From the NCBI RefSeq assembly GCF_004521915.1, contig NZ_SDKD01000006.1, forward strand, positions 59,799 to 123,798: a DNA stretch of 64,000 nucleotides, written 5' to 3'. Under the pieces are notes generated by a model that did no database searches, was not told the DNA's origin, and was given only the letters and a program-made list of their open reading frames with translations. The first letter of the stretch is position 1; each line of letters begins with the position of its first letter. Made by a program: the position numbers and the translations under genes. Source of the DNA: Brevibacillus migulae. Lineage in GTDB: Bacteria; Bacillota; Bacilli; Brevibacillales; Brevibacillaceae. Of the stretch, positions 25,991 to 35,563 are shown piece after piece.

Positions 25991-28099
25991 TCAAGCGTTA
26001 TTCCTTGCCAATTCTCCTGCCACATGGTCTCCCTGCTGCAGCTGGTACATCTTCTGGTAGATCCCTTGCTGCCGCATCAGCTCCTCATGAGTCCCCCGCT
26101 CGACCACTTCCCCACGTGAGAGGACAAGAATCAAATCGGCATGCTGGATCGTCGATAAGCGATGCGCAATCATAAAGGTCGTGCGTCCTTTGGATAACAC
26201 CTGCAAAGCCTCTTGGATGGCCGACTCGGTCTCACTGTCTATGCTTGCCGTGGCTTCGTCCAATACGAGGATCGCCGGATCGCTGGCCAGCGCCCGCGCA
26301 AAGGAAAGCAGCTGTCGCTGACCGGCTGACAGGGTGGCTCCGCGCTCCACGACGGGTTCATCGTACTGTTTGGGGAGCTGGCGGATAAAATCATCCGCTT
26401 TGACGGCTTTGGCTGCCTGCAGGACATCCTCGTCGCTGATCCAGTCATTATACAGGCGAATATTGAAAGCCACCGTCCCCGTAAACAAAAACGGGTCCTG
26501 CAGCACCAATCCTACGTGACGCCGCAGCGCCTCCGGATCGATCTCGCTCAGATCGGTGCCATCAATGGTAATGCGCCCTTTTGTTACCGGATAAAAACCA
26601 AGCAGCAAATTCATCATGGAGCTTTTTCCCGACCCGGTGTGGCCGACCAGCGCTACCGTCTGACCCGGCTTCGCTGTGAAGGATACGTTTTTCAGCACAT
26701 ACTCATCGTCTTTATAAGCAAAGGAGACTTGATCGAACACCACTTCTCCTTGCGGGCGGGGAAGCTCCTTCTTGCCTGTCTGCTTCATCGTTTGCGTATC
26801 GAGGATCTCAAACACGCGCTGCGACGAGATGACGGCTTGCTGCAGGGCGGAGAGACGATCCATGATCATATTGATCGGCTCGAAAAATCGCCCCATGTAA
26901 TCGATAAACGCATACAGCACCCCGAAGGACAAGATCCCCTGTAACGAGCGATCCCCAAAATACCAGAGAATTCCCGTCAATGACAGCTTCCACAGCAAAT
27001 CGACTGCCGGGCGGAGCAAAAACGATTCCAGATTGTTTTCCTTCAAACGTGAATGGTAGTAAGCGTCGTTCACCTCCGCAAACTCCGCCTCGACCTGCTT
27101 TTCACGGCGGAATGCCTGCACGACGCTCATGTTTTGGATCATCTCATTAATCGTCCCGTTCATCTCGCTTAAGCGGCTGCGAATCGTCGCGTAATATTTG
27201 GAACTATACCGCCGATAGCCCATGACGAGGAAAAAGAGTACCGGTACCAGCAGCAGGCAGAAAAGCGCCAGCTGCGGCTGCAGGATGAATAACGCCAGCA
27301 AAATGCCAAGCAAATACACCCCGTTTTGCACAAAGGTAGCCAGCACACTTACATACAGCTCGCGAATCGCCTCGGTATCATTCGTCAACCGCGAAACCAA
27401 TTGTCCGACCGGCGTCGAGTCAAAATACGAGACGGACAGTTTCTGAATATGGGAAAAGAGCTGCAGCCGCATCCGTTGAATAATGCGCTGCGCCGTCGTC
27501 TGCAAGGACAACAGCTGGATATAGTTCATTCCTGCGGCAAACAGGATCAATGCCGCATAGCCGGACAGCAGCAGGATAATCGGCACAACATCCCGGCTGT
27601 ACAACGCCTTGACGTCCGCGGCGGTCAACCGGATCGCTGCCACGTGATCCTGGCGATCCGAAACAACGAAATTCAGCTGATAATGCTCCCTTCCCGTCTG
27701 CTGATCGGTGTATCCATATACAGGCGTGATTTTTCCATTTTCAATCCCGGGCACACGATCCAATAAATAATAGTCCGTTCCCAAGATGACAATCTCTACC
27801 GGAACAGCGGCGGAAACCTCCGGCCGTACCACGTTTGGCAGCCAGTCTTCCCTGACATAGTAGGCCCCCTCAATCGCGATGCCCGCCATTTGCTGCTCCT
27901 CTTGATAAGGCACCTGTTCAAAGCGGTACCATTGCTTCTGAATACTTACAATGTGATTATCGATGACGACCTTGGCGATAAAGGGACCCGCCAGATCGGC
28001 AGCGGTACTGATGATCAGCAGGACGAGCGCGAGCCAGATTCTTTTTTGAAACGGCTTGGCGTAATCTACCAACCGACGCCATACGGTTTGCCCATTCAT
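25991..28099 (-). CDS. Heterodimeric ABC exporter subunit with catalytic site (BmrD/YheH-like)
   Basis: The 702-residue exporter half-transporter has six TM helices and a C-terminal ATPase domain. Between TM1 and TM2 lies a ~120-residue extracellular insertion (residues ~45-165), as in BmrD of B. subtilis. The ATPase has Walker A GHTGSGKSS, signature LSAGQRQ and a canonical Walker B with catalytic Glu (LVLDEATAS). It is preceded by the partner subunit 19 bp upstream. The ATG at 28099 is preferred (GGGGGAG upstream) over a longer frame to 28177 that overlaps the partner gene. The pair is expected to export drugs or lipids. Confidence 0.88.
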   Translation of the reverse strand: MNGQTVWRRLVDYAKPFQKRIWLALVLLIISTAADLAGPFIAKVVIDNHIVSIQKQWYRFEQVPYQEEQQMAGIAIEGAYYVREDWLPNVVRPEVSAAVPVEIVILGTDYYLLDRVPGIENGKITPVYGYTDQQTGREHYQLNFVVSDRQDHVAAIRLTAADVKALYSRDVVPIILLLSGYAALILFAAGMNYIQLLSLQTTAQRIIQRMRLQLFSHIQKLSVSYFDSTPVGQLVSRLTNDTEAIRELYVSVLATFVQNGVYLLGILLALFILQPQLALFCLLLVPVLFFLVMGYRRYSSKYYATIRSRLSEMNGTINEMIQNMSVVQAFRREKQVEAEFAEVNDAYYHSRLKENNLESFLLRPAVDLLWKLSLTGILWYFGDRSLQGILSFGVLYAFIDYMGRFFEPINMIMDRLSALQQAVISSQRVFEILDTQTMKQTGKKELPRPQGEVVFDQVSFAYKDDEYVLKNVSFTAKPGQTVALVGHTGSGKSSMMNLLLGFYPVTKGRITIDGTDLSEIDPEALRRHVGLVLQDPFLFTGTVAFNIRLYNDWISDEDVLQAAKAVKADDFIRQLPKQYDEPVVERGATLSAGQRQLLSFARALASDPAILVLDEATASIDSETESAIQEALQVLSKGRTTFMIAHRLSTIQHADLILVLSRGEVVERGTHEELMRQQGIYQKMYQLQQGDHVAGELARNNA

Positions 28100-28118
28100 T
28101 GTCCTTGTTCTCCCCCTC

Positions 28119-29861
28119 TTACCCTGACACAAGCGCTTCCATCTGTTGGCGCCGGTACTGCTCGGCATACCAGCCATCCAAAGCCATCAGCTCTTCATGC
28201 GTTCCTCTTTCCACGATACGCCCTTCATCGAGGACGATGATCTGCTGAGCATGCTGCACGGCCGACAAGCGATGCGCGGTGATGATCGTGGTTTTTCCCG
28301 TTCGCTCCTGCCGCAGATGTTGGAGAATCTTCTCCTCCGTCCGGGCATCCACAGCTGACAGCGAATCATCCATGATCAGGATTTCCTTGTCTGCCAGCAA
28401 GGCACGGGCAATGGAAATGCGCTGCTTCTGCCCGCCGGACAGCATGATGCCCCGCTCCCCGACCAAGGTTTCCAACCCCAGCGGAAAATGGGCGACATCT
28501 CCTGTCAGCTCGGCTTGCTCCAGAGCCCAACGGATCCTGTCTTCCCCCGCTTGCGGATTGCCGAAGCTGACGTTTTCCCGGATCGTGCGTGAAAAGAGCA
28601 TATGCTCTTGCGGGACATACGCGATTTTTTCGCGCAAGGCGGACACCGTCATCTGCTCGACGGGAATGCCAGAGAAATACAGCATCTTTTCCCCTAGCGG
28701 ATATTGGTGGAGTAGCACCCGGCACAAGGTGGACTTGCCGCTTCCGGTCCGCCCGACAATCCCCAGCGTCTCCCCAGGCCGTACGACTACCGACAAATCG
28801 CGAAGCGCTGGACTCTGTGCACCAGGGTAGGTAAAGGTTAAGCCGGTTGCTTCGATGGTTCCCTCTGCTACCGTGCTGGTGGCGCCGGGAGCATCCTGCA
28901 CATCCGGTTGGTCGGCAAGCGTTTCCTGCAGGCGCAAGAGCGATGCGCTTCCCCGCTGCAGGATGTTCATCAACCAGCCAAATGCAAACATCGGCCAGAT
29001 TAACAGTCCCAGATACAAGTGAAAGGAGACCAGATCCCCCAAGGTGATTTGACTGTTGAACACCAGGATCGCCCCGTATCCCAGACCGATCAAAAAGCTG
29101 AAGCCGATAATCACATTGATCGTCGGGTCAAAGAGAGCATCGATGCGGGCAACGCTTACATTGCGCTGCAGCGTTTTTTCACTCACCTGGCGAAACGCCT
29201 CCACGTCCCGCTCTTCCTGCACAAAGGAGCGCAGCACCCGAACACCCGAGATCGACTGCTGTACATGATCGTTCATTTCCCCAAATGCTTCCTGGGCCAA
29301 GAAATAACGGTCATGCAAAAGCTTGCCGTAATGAGCGGTCGCCCACGCCATCAGCGGCATCGGCAGCAGCGCAGCCACGGTCAATTTCCAATCAATCAGC
29401 GCAAACATCGTCGAAAGCGTCACCACAGTCATAAATAACGAGTCCACAAAAGTAAGGACGCCATGACTCGCTGTCATTTCGACGGCGGGAATATCGTTCG
29501 TCGCGATCGCCATCAGATCTCCGGAGCGCCTGCGCTGGAAAAAGGTCGGCGCCATCCGGGTCAGATGCTGAAAAAAGCGTTCCCTGAGCGTCCTCTCCAG
29601 CATCAGCGCTCCGCCAAACAACAGATACCGCCACAAGATGCGCGCTCCATACAAGGCAAGGCCCAAGGCTACCAGCAAAAGCAGCGTGATCGATAGCTTG
29701 GAAGCCGTGAGCGTGCCCAGCCGCATCTCATCTACCGTCTGGCCGATCAGGCGCGGCGGGATTAGCATGAATATATCGACAAGAAACAAGAAAAAAATAC
29801 CCCAGACATACCGCTTCCAATGAAGGCGGAAAAACCAGGTTAGTTGTGACAAGGTACGCAA
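28119..29861 (-). CDS. Heterodimeric ABC exporter subunit with degenerate site (BmrC/YheI-like)
   Basis: The 580-residue partner has six TM helices followed by an ATPase domain with Walker A GRTGSGKST and signature LSGGQKQR. Its Walker B ends in Asp (ILIMDDSLSAVD) in place of the catalytic Glu, so one of the two ATP sites of the heterodimer is impaired. This matches BmrC of BmrCD (known biology). A TTG at 29861 is used, 9 nt after AGGAG. No bmrB-like leader is visible in the 45-bp gap to the acetyltransferase gene upstream. Confidence 0.88.
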   Translation of the reverse strand: MRTLSQLTWFFRLHWKRYVWGIFFLFLVDIFMLIPPRLIGQTVDEMRLGTLTASKLSITLLLLVALGLALYGARILWRYLLFGGALMLERTLRERFFQHLTRMAPTFFQRRRSGDLMAIATNDIPAVEMTASHGVLTFVDSLFMTVVTLSTMFALIDWKLTVAALLPMPLMAWATAHYGKLLHDRYFLAQEAFGEMNDHVQQSISGVRVLRSFVQEERDVEAFRQVSEKTLQRNVSVARIDALFDPTINVIIGFSFLIGLGYGAILVFNSQITLGDLVSFHLYLGLLIWPMFAFGWLMNILQRGSASLLRLQETLADQPDVQDAPGATSTVAEGTIEATGLTFTYPGAQSPALRDLSVVVRPGETLGIVGRTGSGKSTLCRVLLHQYPLGEKMLYFSGIPVEQMTVSALREKIAYVPQEHMLFSRTIRENVSFGNPQAGEDRIRWALEQAELTGDVAHFPLGLETLVGERGIMLSGGQKQRISIARALLADKEILIMDDSLSAVDARTEEKILQHLRQERTGKTTIITAHRLSAVQHAQQIIVLDEGRIVERGTHEELMALDGWYAEQYRRQQMEALVSG

Positions 29862-29906
29862 ACAGATTCACTCCTGCTCCTGCGACGCTTTTGCCAAACG
29901 TCTATA

Positions 29907-30452
29907 CTATGCTTTCCATTCGGAGGACAGAAGACCATAGATGGCATGGTCCACATAATGATCATAGAGCCATTCGTTTTGCCGGATGACCCCTTCAAAG
30001 GTAAATCCGAGCCTTTCGGGAATCGCCCTGCTTTTGGTATTCTGCGTAGCGGCTGCGATCTCGACGCGATTCAGCTGCCATATGCCAAAAACCAGCTGAT
30101 CGATGTAGGCCGCCACCGCTTCGGTCATCAGCCCTTTTCCTTGAAACCCTTCCGCCAGCCAATAGCCGATCGTCGTCCGCCGGTTGGCCCAGTTGATCCC
30201 ATGGTTACCAAGTGTGCCTGCGAACTGCCGTTTATACCAGATTCCGTAATGGATGCCTTGATTCACGGCATGCAGATCCATCGTGGAAATGATGAAACTT
30301 TCTGTATCTTGCGGGCCTTTGATGGAATCTACCCATGGCAACCATTGCTTCAAATGATGGCGGTTTCGCACGGTGCTTTCATACATCGCCATCGTGTCGC
30401 TAGTGTCCAGCACTTTCAAGTACGCATCTGATGTGAGAATTATCGTATCCAT
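29907..30452 (-). CDS. RimJ/RimL-type N-acetyltransferase (YdaF-like)
   Basis: The 181-residue protein has the RimL-type GNAT layout: HLKQWLPWVD near the start, YWLAEGFQGKGLMTEAV (acetyl-CoA loop) near 100 and LNRVEIAAATQNTKSRAIPERLGF. Such enzymes acetylate ribosomal-protein N-termini, or antibiotics and peptides. It is the first gene of a unit with the ABC exporter (45-bp gap). The link suggests a role in detoxification, but this is inference. Confidence 0.85.
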   Translation of the reverse strand: MDTIILTSDAYLKVLDTSDTMAMYESTVRNRHHLKQWLPWVDSIKGPQDTESFIISTMDLHAVNQGIHYGIWYKRQFAGTLGNHGINWANRRTTIGYWLAEGFQGKGLMTEAVAAYIDQLVFGIWQLNRVEIAAATQNTKSRAIPERLGFTFEGVIRQNEWLYDHYVDHAIYGLLSSEWKA

Positions 30453-30772
30453 CGGCTCTCCCCCATATTATCTGCCTTCATTTTCCAGTAACTTTAGCAT
30501 CTGGACTTTGCTTGTGCAAGATGTTGCGGTAAAAATATTTTTGTTTAAATTTTGCTTGTGGAAATAGAGATATTGATGGAGTACAGAGTACTGTCATATT
30601 AGACTTCTTTCATTATAGAAACCTTTTGACAATCGTGTTTGCAACCCAGAGAAAGAATCGGCACAATATGGCTGCGATAGGTGATCCGATCAGTTCAAAA
30701 GTCACGTCCCTTGTAAAATCCCCATAAAAAAAGACGTCCGTAAGTTACAGACGTCTATATTTAGTCTTATCG
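30453..30772. other. 320-bp intergenic region
   Basis: Upstream of the acetyltransferase gene this AT-rich stretch should hold its promoter, and it carries the mtnA terminator at its right end. No open frame, repeat or other structure convinces me. Confidence 0.5.
30725..30757 (-). terminator. mtnKA operon terminator
   Basis: AGACGTCTGTAA and TTACGGACGTCT arms followed by seven T on the minus strand, 16 bp after the mtnA stop. Confidence 0.9.
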
Positions 30773-31813
30773 TTATCGAACAGCTTTCCCGATCTCTTCC
30801 GGTTTGAATATCCCCGTCTCGGTCACAATCGCTGTAATGTATTTGGCTGGTGTCACATCAAATGCCGGGTTATACACCTTAATGTTATCCGGCGCTGTCT
30901 GTTTCCCAAATCCGTTGGTAATCTCCTCTGCCGGGCGTTCCTCGATCGGGATTTCCGCACCAGTCGGGGTATTCAGGTCGACAGAAGACAACGGTGCTGC
31001 GACATAAAACGGGATGCCATGCGCATGCGCCAGAACAGCCACACCGTATGTCCCGATTTTGTTGGCCACATCTCCGTTGGCGGCTACCCGGTCCGTACCC
31101 ACGATGACGGCTTGCACTTTTCCTTGTGCCATGACCATCGCAGCCATGTTATCACAGATCAAGGTGACATCGATCCCCGCTTGCTGCAATTCATAAGCGG
31201 TCAAACGCGCTCCCTGCAGGACTGGTCTCGTTTCATCGGCATACACTTTTAGGTTCCAGCCGCGCTCTTTCGCCAGATAAAATGGCGCCGTAGCCGTACC
31301 ATAAGCTGCTGTAGCGAGCGCACCCGGATTGCAGTGCGTCAAAACGCCGATTCCGTCTTCCAGCAAAGTAAGCAGATGCTCTCCGATCTGTCTGCACACT
31401 TCTTCGTCTTCCCGCTGGATTTGCAAGGCTTCGCTCAGTACAGCCTGTTTGATGTCTGCCACGGATGCACCAGCTTCCTTTTGCACCCGCCCCTTGATGC
31501 GATCCAATGCCCAAAAAAGATTGACTGCGGTCGGACGTGCCGTTGCCAGATAATCGGCTTGCTTCGTCACATCGCTCCAAAAATCTTCGTAAGTCGCAGC
31601 CTGGCTGTCGCGAATCCCCAAATAGAGTCCATAAGCCGCCGCCATCCCGATGGCAGGCGCTCCCCGCACTTGCAGGTGACGGATCGCCGCCCATACTTGT
31701 TCTGCGTTGTCCAAAGAAAGATAGACGGTCTGTGTCGGCAAAAGAGTCTGATCGAGCAAAAGCAGGTGATCATTTTCCCACTTTACCGGAACCGTTTGTG
31801 TTTGAATGGTCAT
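30773..31813 (-). CDS. mtnA: Methylthioribose-1-phosphate isomerase
   Basis: MtnA isomerises 5-methylthioribose-1-phosphate to methylthioribulose-1-phosphate in methionine salvage. The 346-residue protein has the catalytic Cys161 in LTHCNPGAL and Asp241 in [11 protein letters not shown], as in B. subtilis (Cys160, Asp240). The eIF2B-like Rossmann fold is complete. It overlaps the end of mtnK by 4 bp, so the two are translationally coupled, and its expression follows the S-box upstream of mtnK. Confidence 0.97.
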   Translation of the reverse strand: MTIQTQTVPVKWENDHLLLLDQTLLPTQTVYLSLDNAEQVWAAIRHLQVRGAPAIGMAAAYGLYLGIRDSQAATYEDFWSDVTKQADYLATARPTAVNLFWALDRIKGRVQKEAGASVADIKQAVLSEALQIQREDEEVCRQIGEHLLTLLEDGIGVLTHCNPGALATAAYGTATAPFYLAKERGWNLKVYADETRPVLQGARLTAYELQQAGIDVTLICDNMAAMVMAQGKVQAVIVGTDRVAANGDVANKIGTYGVAVLAHAHGIPFYVAAPLSSVDLNTPTGAEIPIEERPAEEITNGFGKQTAPDNIKVYNPAFDVTPAKYITAIVTETGIFKPEEIGKAVR

Positions 31814-33036
31814 ACTGTTGCCTCCTGATAAAATCTGGCTGTTTCCCGACGTACGATATCAGTCAAATCAGCTGCTTCGCCGATCGTTTTCCGTTCCAAA
31901 ATCAAAGCCTGCCCGATCGCCAAAGCCAGGCGCTCCGCTTCAGCCCGCACCTGATCATCCGCAATCGTGTTCAGGTCTGCCACGCCTGCGAGTCCGATGA
32001 CGCGACGGATGATTTTGCAGCCCGCATATCCGGCGGTGTCCGTCAGCAATCGGCTCACGAAGGATTGCCAGAAGCCATCGACATGAGCGCTGCGCTCTTT
32101 CGCCTGCTTGTGCCACAGCTGGACAAACTGGGATACGAACTCGTTCCATACATTTTCCACCGTCTCCAGCAAATAGTCGCGGTACGCTGCGCGGTCCTCA
32201 GGGTCGGATTTCAGTCCGTGCTGGCCTGCATAGTTCAGGATCAGGTTCGCGATCACCGCGCCGATGTCAAAGCCGATCGGACCATAATAGGCGAACTCCG
32301 GATCGATCACTTTTGTGCTGGTCTCCGTCACAAAAATGCTTCCTGTGTGCAAATCGCCATGCAGCAAGGCTTCCGCGCGAGTCAGAAAGCCATATTTCAG
32401 CTCGGCGACTTCCCGTTTCAACTCGGTATGACGCCAGATGGCTTCCACCTGCGGACGAATCAGCGGGTTAAAGTCATTGCCTTCTGTATCCGCATAAGGA
32501 TCGGTGAAGACCAGATCTTCTGTAATTTTGCACAATTCTGGATTAATAAATTTTCCGACAAGCGCTTTTTTCTCGTAAGGATGCGCGCCCAGATCAGAGG
32601 TAAAAAAGAGTGTCTGTGCCAGAAAACGGCCGATCTGTTTGGCAAACAGCGGATACCGCTTTCCTTGGATCAACCCTTTGCGCATGATGATGTGATCGCT
32701 GACATCTTCCATCACGGTCAGGGCCAGCTCCGCATCATAGTGGTACACGGTTGGCACCAGCTCCGGAACGTATTTCGCCTGCAGCTGCAATGCTTCACGC
32801 TCAATCCGGGAGCGATCCAGCGTCAATGGCCACGATTCCCCAACGATGCGGGCATATGGGAGGGCCTGCTTGACGATCACGCTTTTCTTCGCCGTTTCGT
32901 CTTTGATCTGAAACACCAGATTCAAATTCCCATCCCCGATTTCTTTGCTGGACAGCACTGCACCATCAGCAAATAAACTCGGAATTGCGCGTACGTATTC
33001 AACTGCTTCTTGCTCGGTTAAGGCACGATAAGCCAT
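31810..33036 (-). CDS. mtnK: 5-methylthioribose kinase
   Basis: MtnK phosphorylates 5-methylthioribose at O1 with ATP. The 408-residue kinase of the APH-like fold shows the catalytic [11 protein letters not shown] motif and [11 protein letters not shown], the metal-binding DxE. The N-terminal GDGNLNLVF segment is the flexible ATP loop. The ATG at 33036 follows AGGAGAG; a longer frame to 33054 is less likely. It heads mtnKA and lies behind a SAM riboswitch. Confidence 0.97.
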   Translation of the reverse strand: MAYRALTEQEAVEYVRAIPSLFADGAVLSSKEIGDGNLNLVFQIKDETAKKSVIVKQALPYARIVGESWPLTLDRSRIEREALQLQAKYVPELVPTVYHYDAELALTVMEDVSDHIIMRKGLIQGKRYPLFAKQIGRFLAQTLFFTSDLGAHPYEKKALVGKFINPELCKITEDLVFTDPYADTEGNDFNPLIRPQVEAIWRHTELKREVAELKYGFLTRAEALLHGDLHTGSIFVTETSTKVIDPEFAYYGPIGFDIGAVIANLILNYAGQHGLKSDPEDRAAYRDYLLETVENVWNEFVSQFVQLWHKQAKERSAHVDGFWQSFVSRLLTDTAGYAGCKIIRRVIGLAGVADLNTIADDQVRAEAERLALAIGQALILERKTIGEAADLTDIVRRETARFYQEATV

Positions 33037-33115
33037 TGTACTCTCTCCTCTCACAATCTACTCGATATGGAGCCAGCAATGCTGGTTTACATGTAAAACG
33101 TGCGGGAAGAGGTAC

Positions 33116-33151
33116 GCAAAAAGACCTCTTTTCCCAAGAAGAAAAGAGGTC
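33116..33151 (-). terminator. S-box expression platform of mtnKA
   Basis: GACCTCTTTTC and GAAAAGAGGTC arms followed by TTTTT on the minus strand, between the aptamer and the mtnK start. It is expected to form when SAM is bound. Confidence 0.9.
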
Positions 33152-33180
33152 GTATCCAACGCGTGTGCGAGTTGTCTCCC

Positions 33181-33303
33181 CCTTATCTTCCAGAATGCTT
33201 TTGTTTCTGCAGGAATTAGCACCGTGCACGTCGCGATTCTTTCACGCGTCGTGTCGGTTGCCGGGTTTCATCGGGCCAGTCCCTCCACCGTCTCTGGATA
33301 AGG
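33181..33303 (-). ncRNA. SAM-I (S-box) riboswitch controlling mtnKA
   Basis: The aptamer closes with P1 GATAAGG…CCTTATC (33297-33303 with 33181-33187). Its conserved core follows in order: CTTATCCAGAGA, GGTGGAGGGA, CTGGCCCGATGAA, CCCGGCAACC, GGTGCTAATTCC. This is the classic S-box pattern, here on the minus strand. SAM binding stabilises P1 and so favours the downstream terminator (established mechanism). Confidence 0.95.
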
Positions 33304-33470
33304 TATCCAACGTATGCGATTTTGTGTTAGTTTGAATCATACAATCCTGCCCCCGCCCTGTCAACTCCCTTTTTCCGTCAAATGTGCCGTGCACGCTAAC
33401 ACAGCTGTTGACTCCTTTTCCCGTACACTTTATGATGTTGATAATGTATGTCTAAAATCATATTCGCAGA

Positions 33471-33603
33471 CTCTTATCGCGAGATGGCTGAGGGACTGGC
33501 CCGATGAAGCCCGGCAACCGTCGTACCCCTATTCGGTGTAACGAAATGGTGCTAAATCCTGCAGCGACCATCCATAATGGAACCGGTTGCTGGGAGATGA
33601 GAG
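33471..33603 (+). ncRNA. SAM-I (S-box) riboswitch controlling mtnWXB
   Basis: P1 pairs CTCTTATC (33471-33478) with GATGAGAG (33596-33603). The core has GAGGGACTGGCCCGATGAA, GCCCGGCAACC and GGTGCTAAATCCTGC. The 3' side of P1 (GATGAGAGGAG) can also pair with CTCCTTCTCAT in the terminator, giving the antiterminator. It is divergent from the mtnKA S-box, ~170 bp away. Confidence 0.95.
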
Positions 33604-33625
33604 GAGAACTGACTGCCAAACAGCC

Positions 33626-33654
33626 GCCTCCTTCTCATGCAAGGAGGCTTTTTT
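33626..33654 (+). terminator. S-box expression platform of mtnWXB
   Basis: GCCTCCTT and AAGGAGGC arms around a 7-nt loop, followed by six T. A separate AAAGGAGG serves mtnW further on. Confidence 0.92.
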
Positions 33655-33677
33655 AATTAAAGGAGGCTTGCAAAACA

Positions 33678-34889
33678 ATGGCTGAGCATATACTTGTCAC
33701 CTATTTAACCCAAGCAAAAGATCTGTTGAAAAAAGCAGAAGCGATTGCAGTCGGCATGACTGTGGGCTCCTGGACTGACTTGCCTGCCGCCAAGCAGGAA
33801 GAGCTTCGTCCTTATCTCGGTGCCGCTGTCGGCACGCAGCCGCTGGAACAGTTGGAAAACGGCGAGACGCGCGGCTTGATTACCGTAAGCTATCCGGTAG
33901 GCAACTTTACCCGTGATATCCCCTCTCTTTTGACCGGGATCTTTGGCAAGCTGTCAATGGACGGAAAAATCAAACTAGTTGACATTCAACTGCCTCCATC
34001 CTTTTTACAAGGCTTTCCTGGTCCAAAATTCGGCATCGATGGGTTGCGCAACCTGCTAGGTGTGCATGATCGTCCGCTCTTGATGAGCATTTTCAAATCA
34101 TGCCTAGGCTTGCCTTTTGACGATCTGAAAACACAGTTCCGCGCACAGGCAGAAGGCGGCGTAGATCTTGTAAAAGACGATGAAATCTTCTTTGCCGATG
34201 AACGGGCACCGTTTTTGGAGCGCATCCAGGCATTTAAGCGAATCTCTCAGGAAATCGAAGAAACGCAGGGCAGAAAAGTCCTGTACGCAGCCAATTTGAC
34301 TGGACCCGTGAATGAACTGAATGATCGGGCAAAACGGGCTGTAGAAGCAGGCGCGGATTGCCTCTTGTTCAATGGGCTGGCTTTTGGCTTGGACGCTTTG
34401 CACCGCTTGGCTGCAGATCCTGATGTCACGATTCCGATCATGGCGCATCCTGCTCTGGCTGGCGCTTACTATCCATCGCCGGATTATGGCATCGCTGCCC
34501 CGCTGCTGCTCGGCACGCTGATGCGTATTGCCGGAGCGGATCTCGTCCTCTTCCCGTCTCCGTATGGAAATGTGGCGATGGAAAAACAAGAGGCGCTGCG
34601 TCTGGCTAACAATCTCGTCACCGCTGAGATCGGCGTCAAACGCTCATTCCCGGTTCCTTCTGCAGGTATCCATCCGGGTCTCGTACCGCAGCTGTATGCG
34701 GATTTTGGCCTCGATCAGGTGGTCAATGCAGGTGGCGGCATCCACGGCCATCCCGGCGGAGCAAGCGCAGGAGCGCAAGCGTTTGTGGCCGCGATTAAAG
34801 GTGTGGTAGCAGGAAAGACTCTGCAGGAAGCGGCCCAGGAATCCGAGCCATTGGCCCAAGCGCTGGCAAAGTGGGGTGGCGGGAAATGA
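33678..34889 (+). CDS. mtnW: 2,3-diketo-5-methylthiopentyl-1-phosphate enolase (RuBisCO-like)
   Basis: MtnW is a RuBisCO-like protein that enolises 2,3-diketo-5-methylthiopentyl-1-phosphate and does not fix CO2. The 403-residue protein has the carbamylated-Lys motif DLVKDDE (Lys166, Asp168, Glu169) and Lys-containing GKLSMDGKIKLVD near 90. The C-terminal phosphate loop is GGGIHGHPGGASAG. The ATG at 33678 follows AAAGGAGG. It is the first gene of mtnWXB. Confidence 0.97.
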   Translation: MAEHILVTYLTQAKDLLKKAEAIAVGMTVGSWTDLPAAKQEELRPYLGAAVGTQPLEQLENGETRGLITVSYPVGNFTRDIPSLLTGIFGKLSMDGKIKLVDIQLPPSFLQGFPGPKFGIDGLRNLLGVHDRPLLMSIFKSCLGLPFDDLKTQFRAQAEGGVDLVKDDEIFFADERAPFLERIQAFKRISQEIEETQGRKVLYAANLTGPVNELNDRAKRAVEAGADCLLFNGLAFGLDALHRLAADPDVTIPIMAHPALAGAYYPSPDYGIAAPLLLGTLMRIAGADLVLFPSPYGNVAMEKQEALRLANNLVTAEIGVKRSFPVPSAGIHPGLVPQLYADFGLDQVVNAGGGIHGHPGGASAGAQAFVAAIKGVVAGKTLQEAAQESEPLAQALAKWGGGK

Positions 34890-35563
34890 GTCGGAAGCTC
34901 GTCCTCTTTTGCGATTTTGACGGAACAATCACAGAAAAAGACAACATTGTCGCGATCATGCGCCAGTTCGCTCCACCTGAATACGAGGAGCTGACCAGAC
35001 AGATTTTGGGTCAGGAAATCAGTGTGCAGGAAGGGGTTGGGAAGCTGTTTTCCCTCCTTCCTTCTTCTTTGAAAGAAGAGATCACGGAGTTCATCGTACG
35101 CGAAGCTACGATCCGCCCAGGCTTTGCCGAGTTCGTGCAATTTTGCAGGGAGCAAGGGATTGAGCTGTTGATCACGAGCGGCGGCATCGATTTCTTTGTA
35201 GAGCCAATTCTTGCACCTTTCGATCTGCCAGGCCCGATCTATTGCAATGGCAGCGACTTCAGCGGAGACAGGATTACGATCACCTGGCCGCACGCTTGCG
35301 ACGACGGCTGCCAAAACGGCTGCGGCATGTGCAAAACGACCATTATCCGCCGCTATGATCCAGCCGACTATTTCCGTGTCGTCATCGGAGACAGCATCAC
35401 GGATCTGGCTGGAGCCAAAATTGCGGATTTTGTGATTGCCCGTTCGTTTTTGCTGCAAAAATGCGAAGAACTGTCCCTGCCGCATCAACCGTTTACGACA
35501 TTCCATGAGGTCATTGATACACTGAAGACCTTGAGCGCCCAACTGGAGGTAGAAATCCGATGA
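34886..35563 (+). CDS. mtnX: 2-hydroxy-3-keto-5-methylthiopentenyl-1-phosphate phosphatase
   Basis: MtnX is the HAD phosphatase that removes phosphate from the MtnW product to yield acireductone. The 225-residue protein has the nucleophile Asp10 and Asp12 in FCDFDGTIT, the cap loop with a Cys cluster (CDDGCQNGCGMCKT) and the C-terminal VIGDSITDLAGAK. Its ATG at 34886 overlaps the mtnW stop as ATGA. Together MtnW and MtnX replace the fused MtnC enolase-phosphatase of other bacteria. Confidence 0.95.
   Translation: MSRKLVLFCDFDGTITEKDNIVAIMRQFAPPEYEELTRQILGQEISVQEGVGKLFSLLPSSLKEEITEFIVREATIRPGFAEFVQFCREQGIELLITSGGIDFFVEPILAPFDLPGPIYCNGSDFSGDRITITWPHACDDGCQNGCGMCKTTIIRRYDPADYFRVVIGDSITDLAGAKIADFVIARSFLLQKCEELSLPHQPFTTFHEVIDTLKTLSAQLEVEIR

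Noticed and set aside
31537..32976. A 479-codon plus-strand frame opposite mtnA/mtnK
   Set aside because: MtnA and MtnK carry all catalytic motifs on the other strand; this frame is a shadow.
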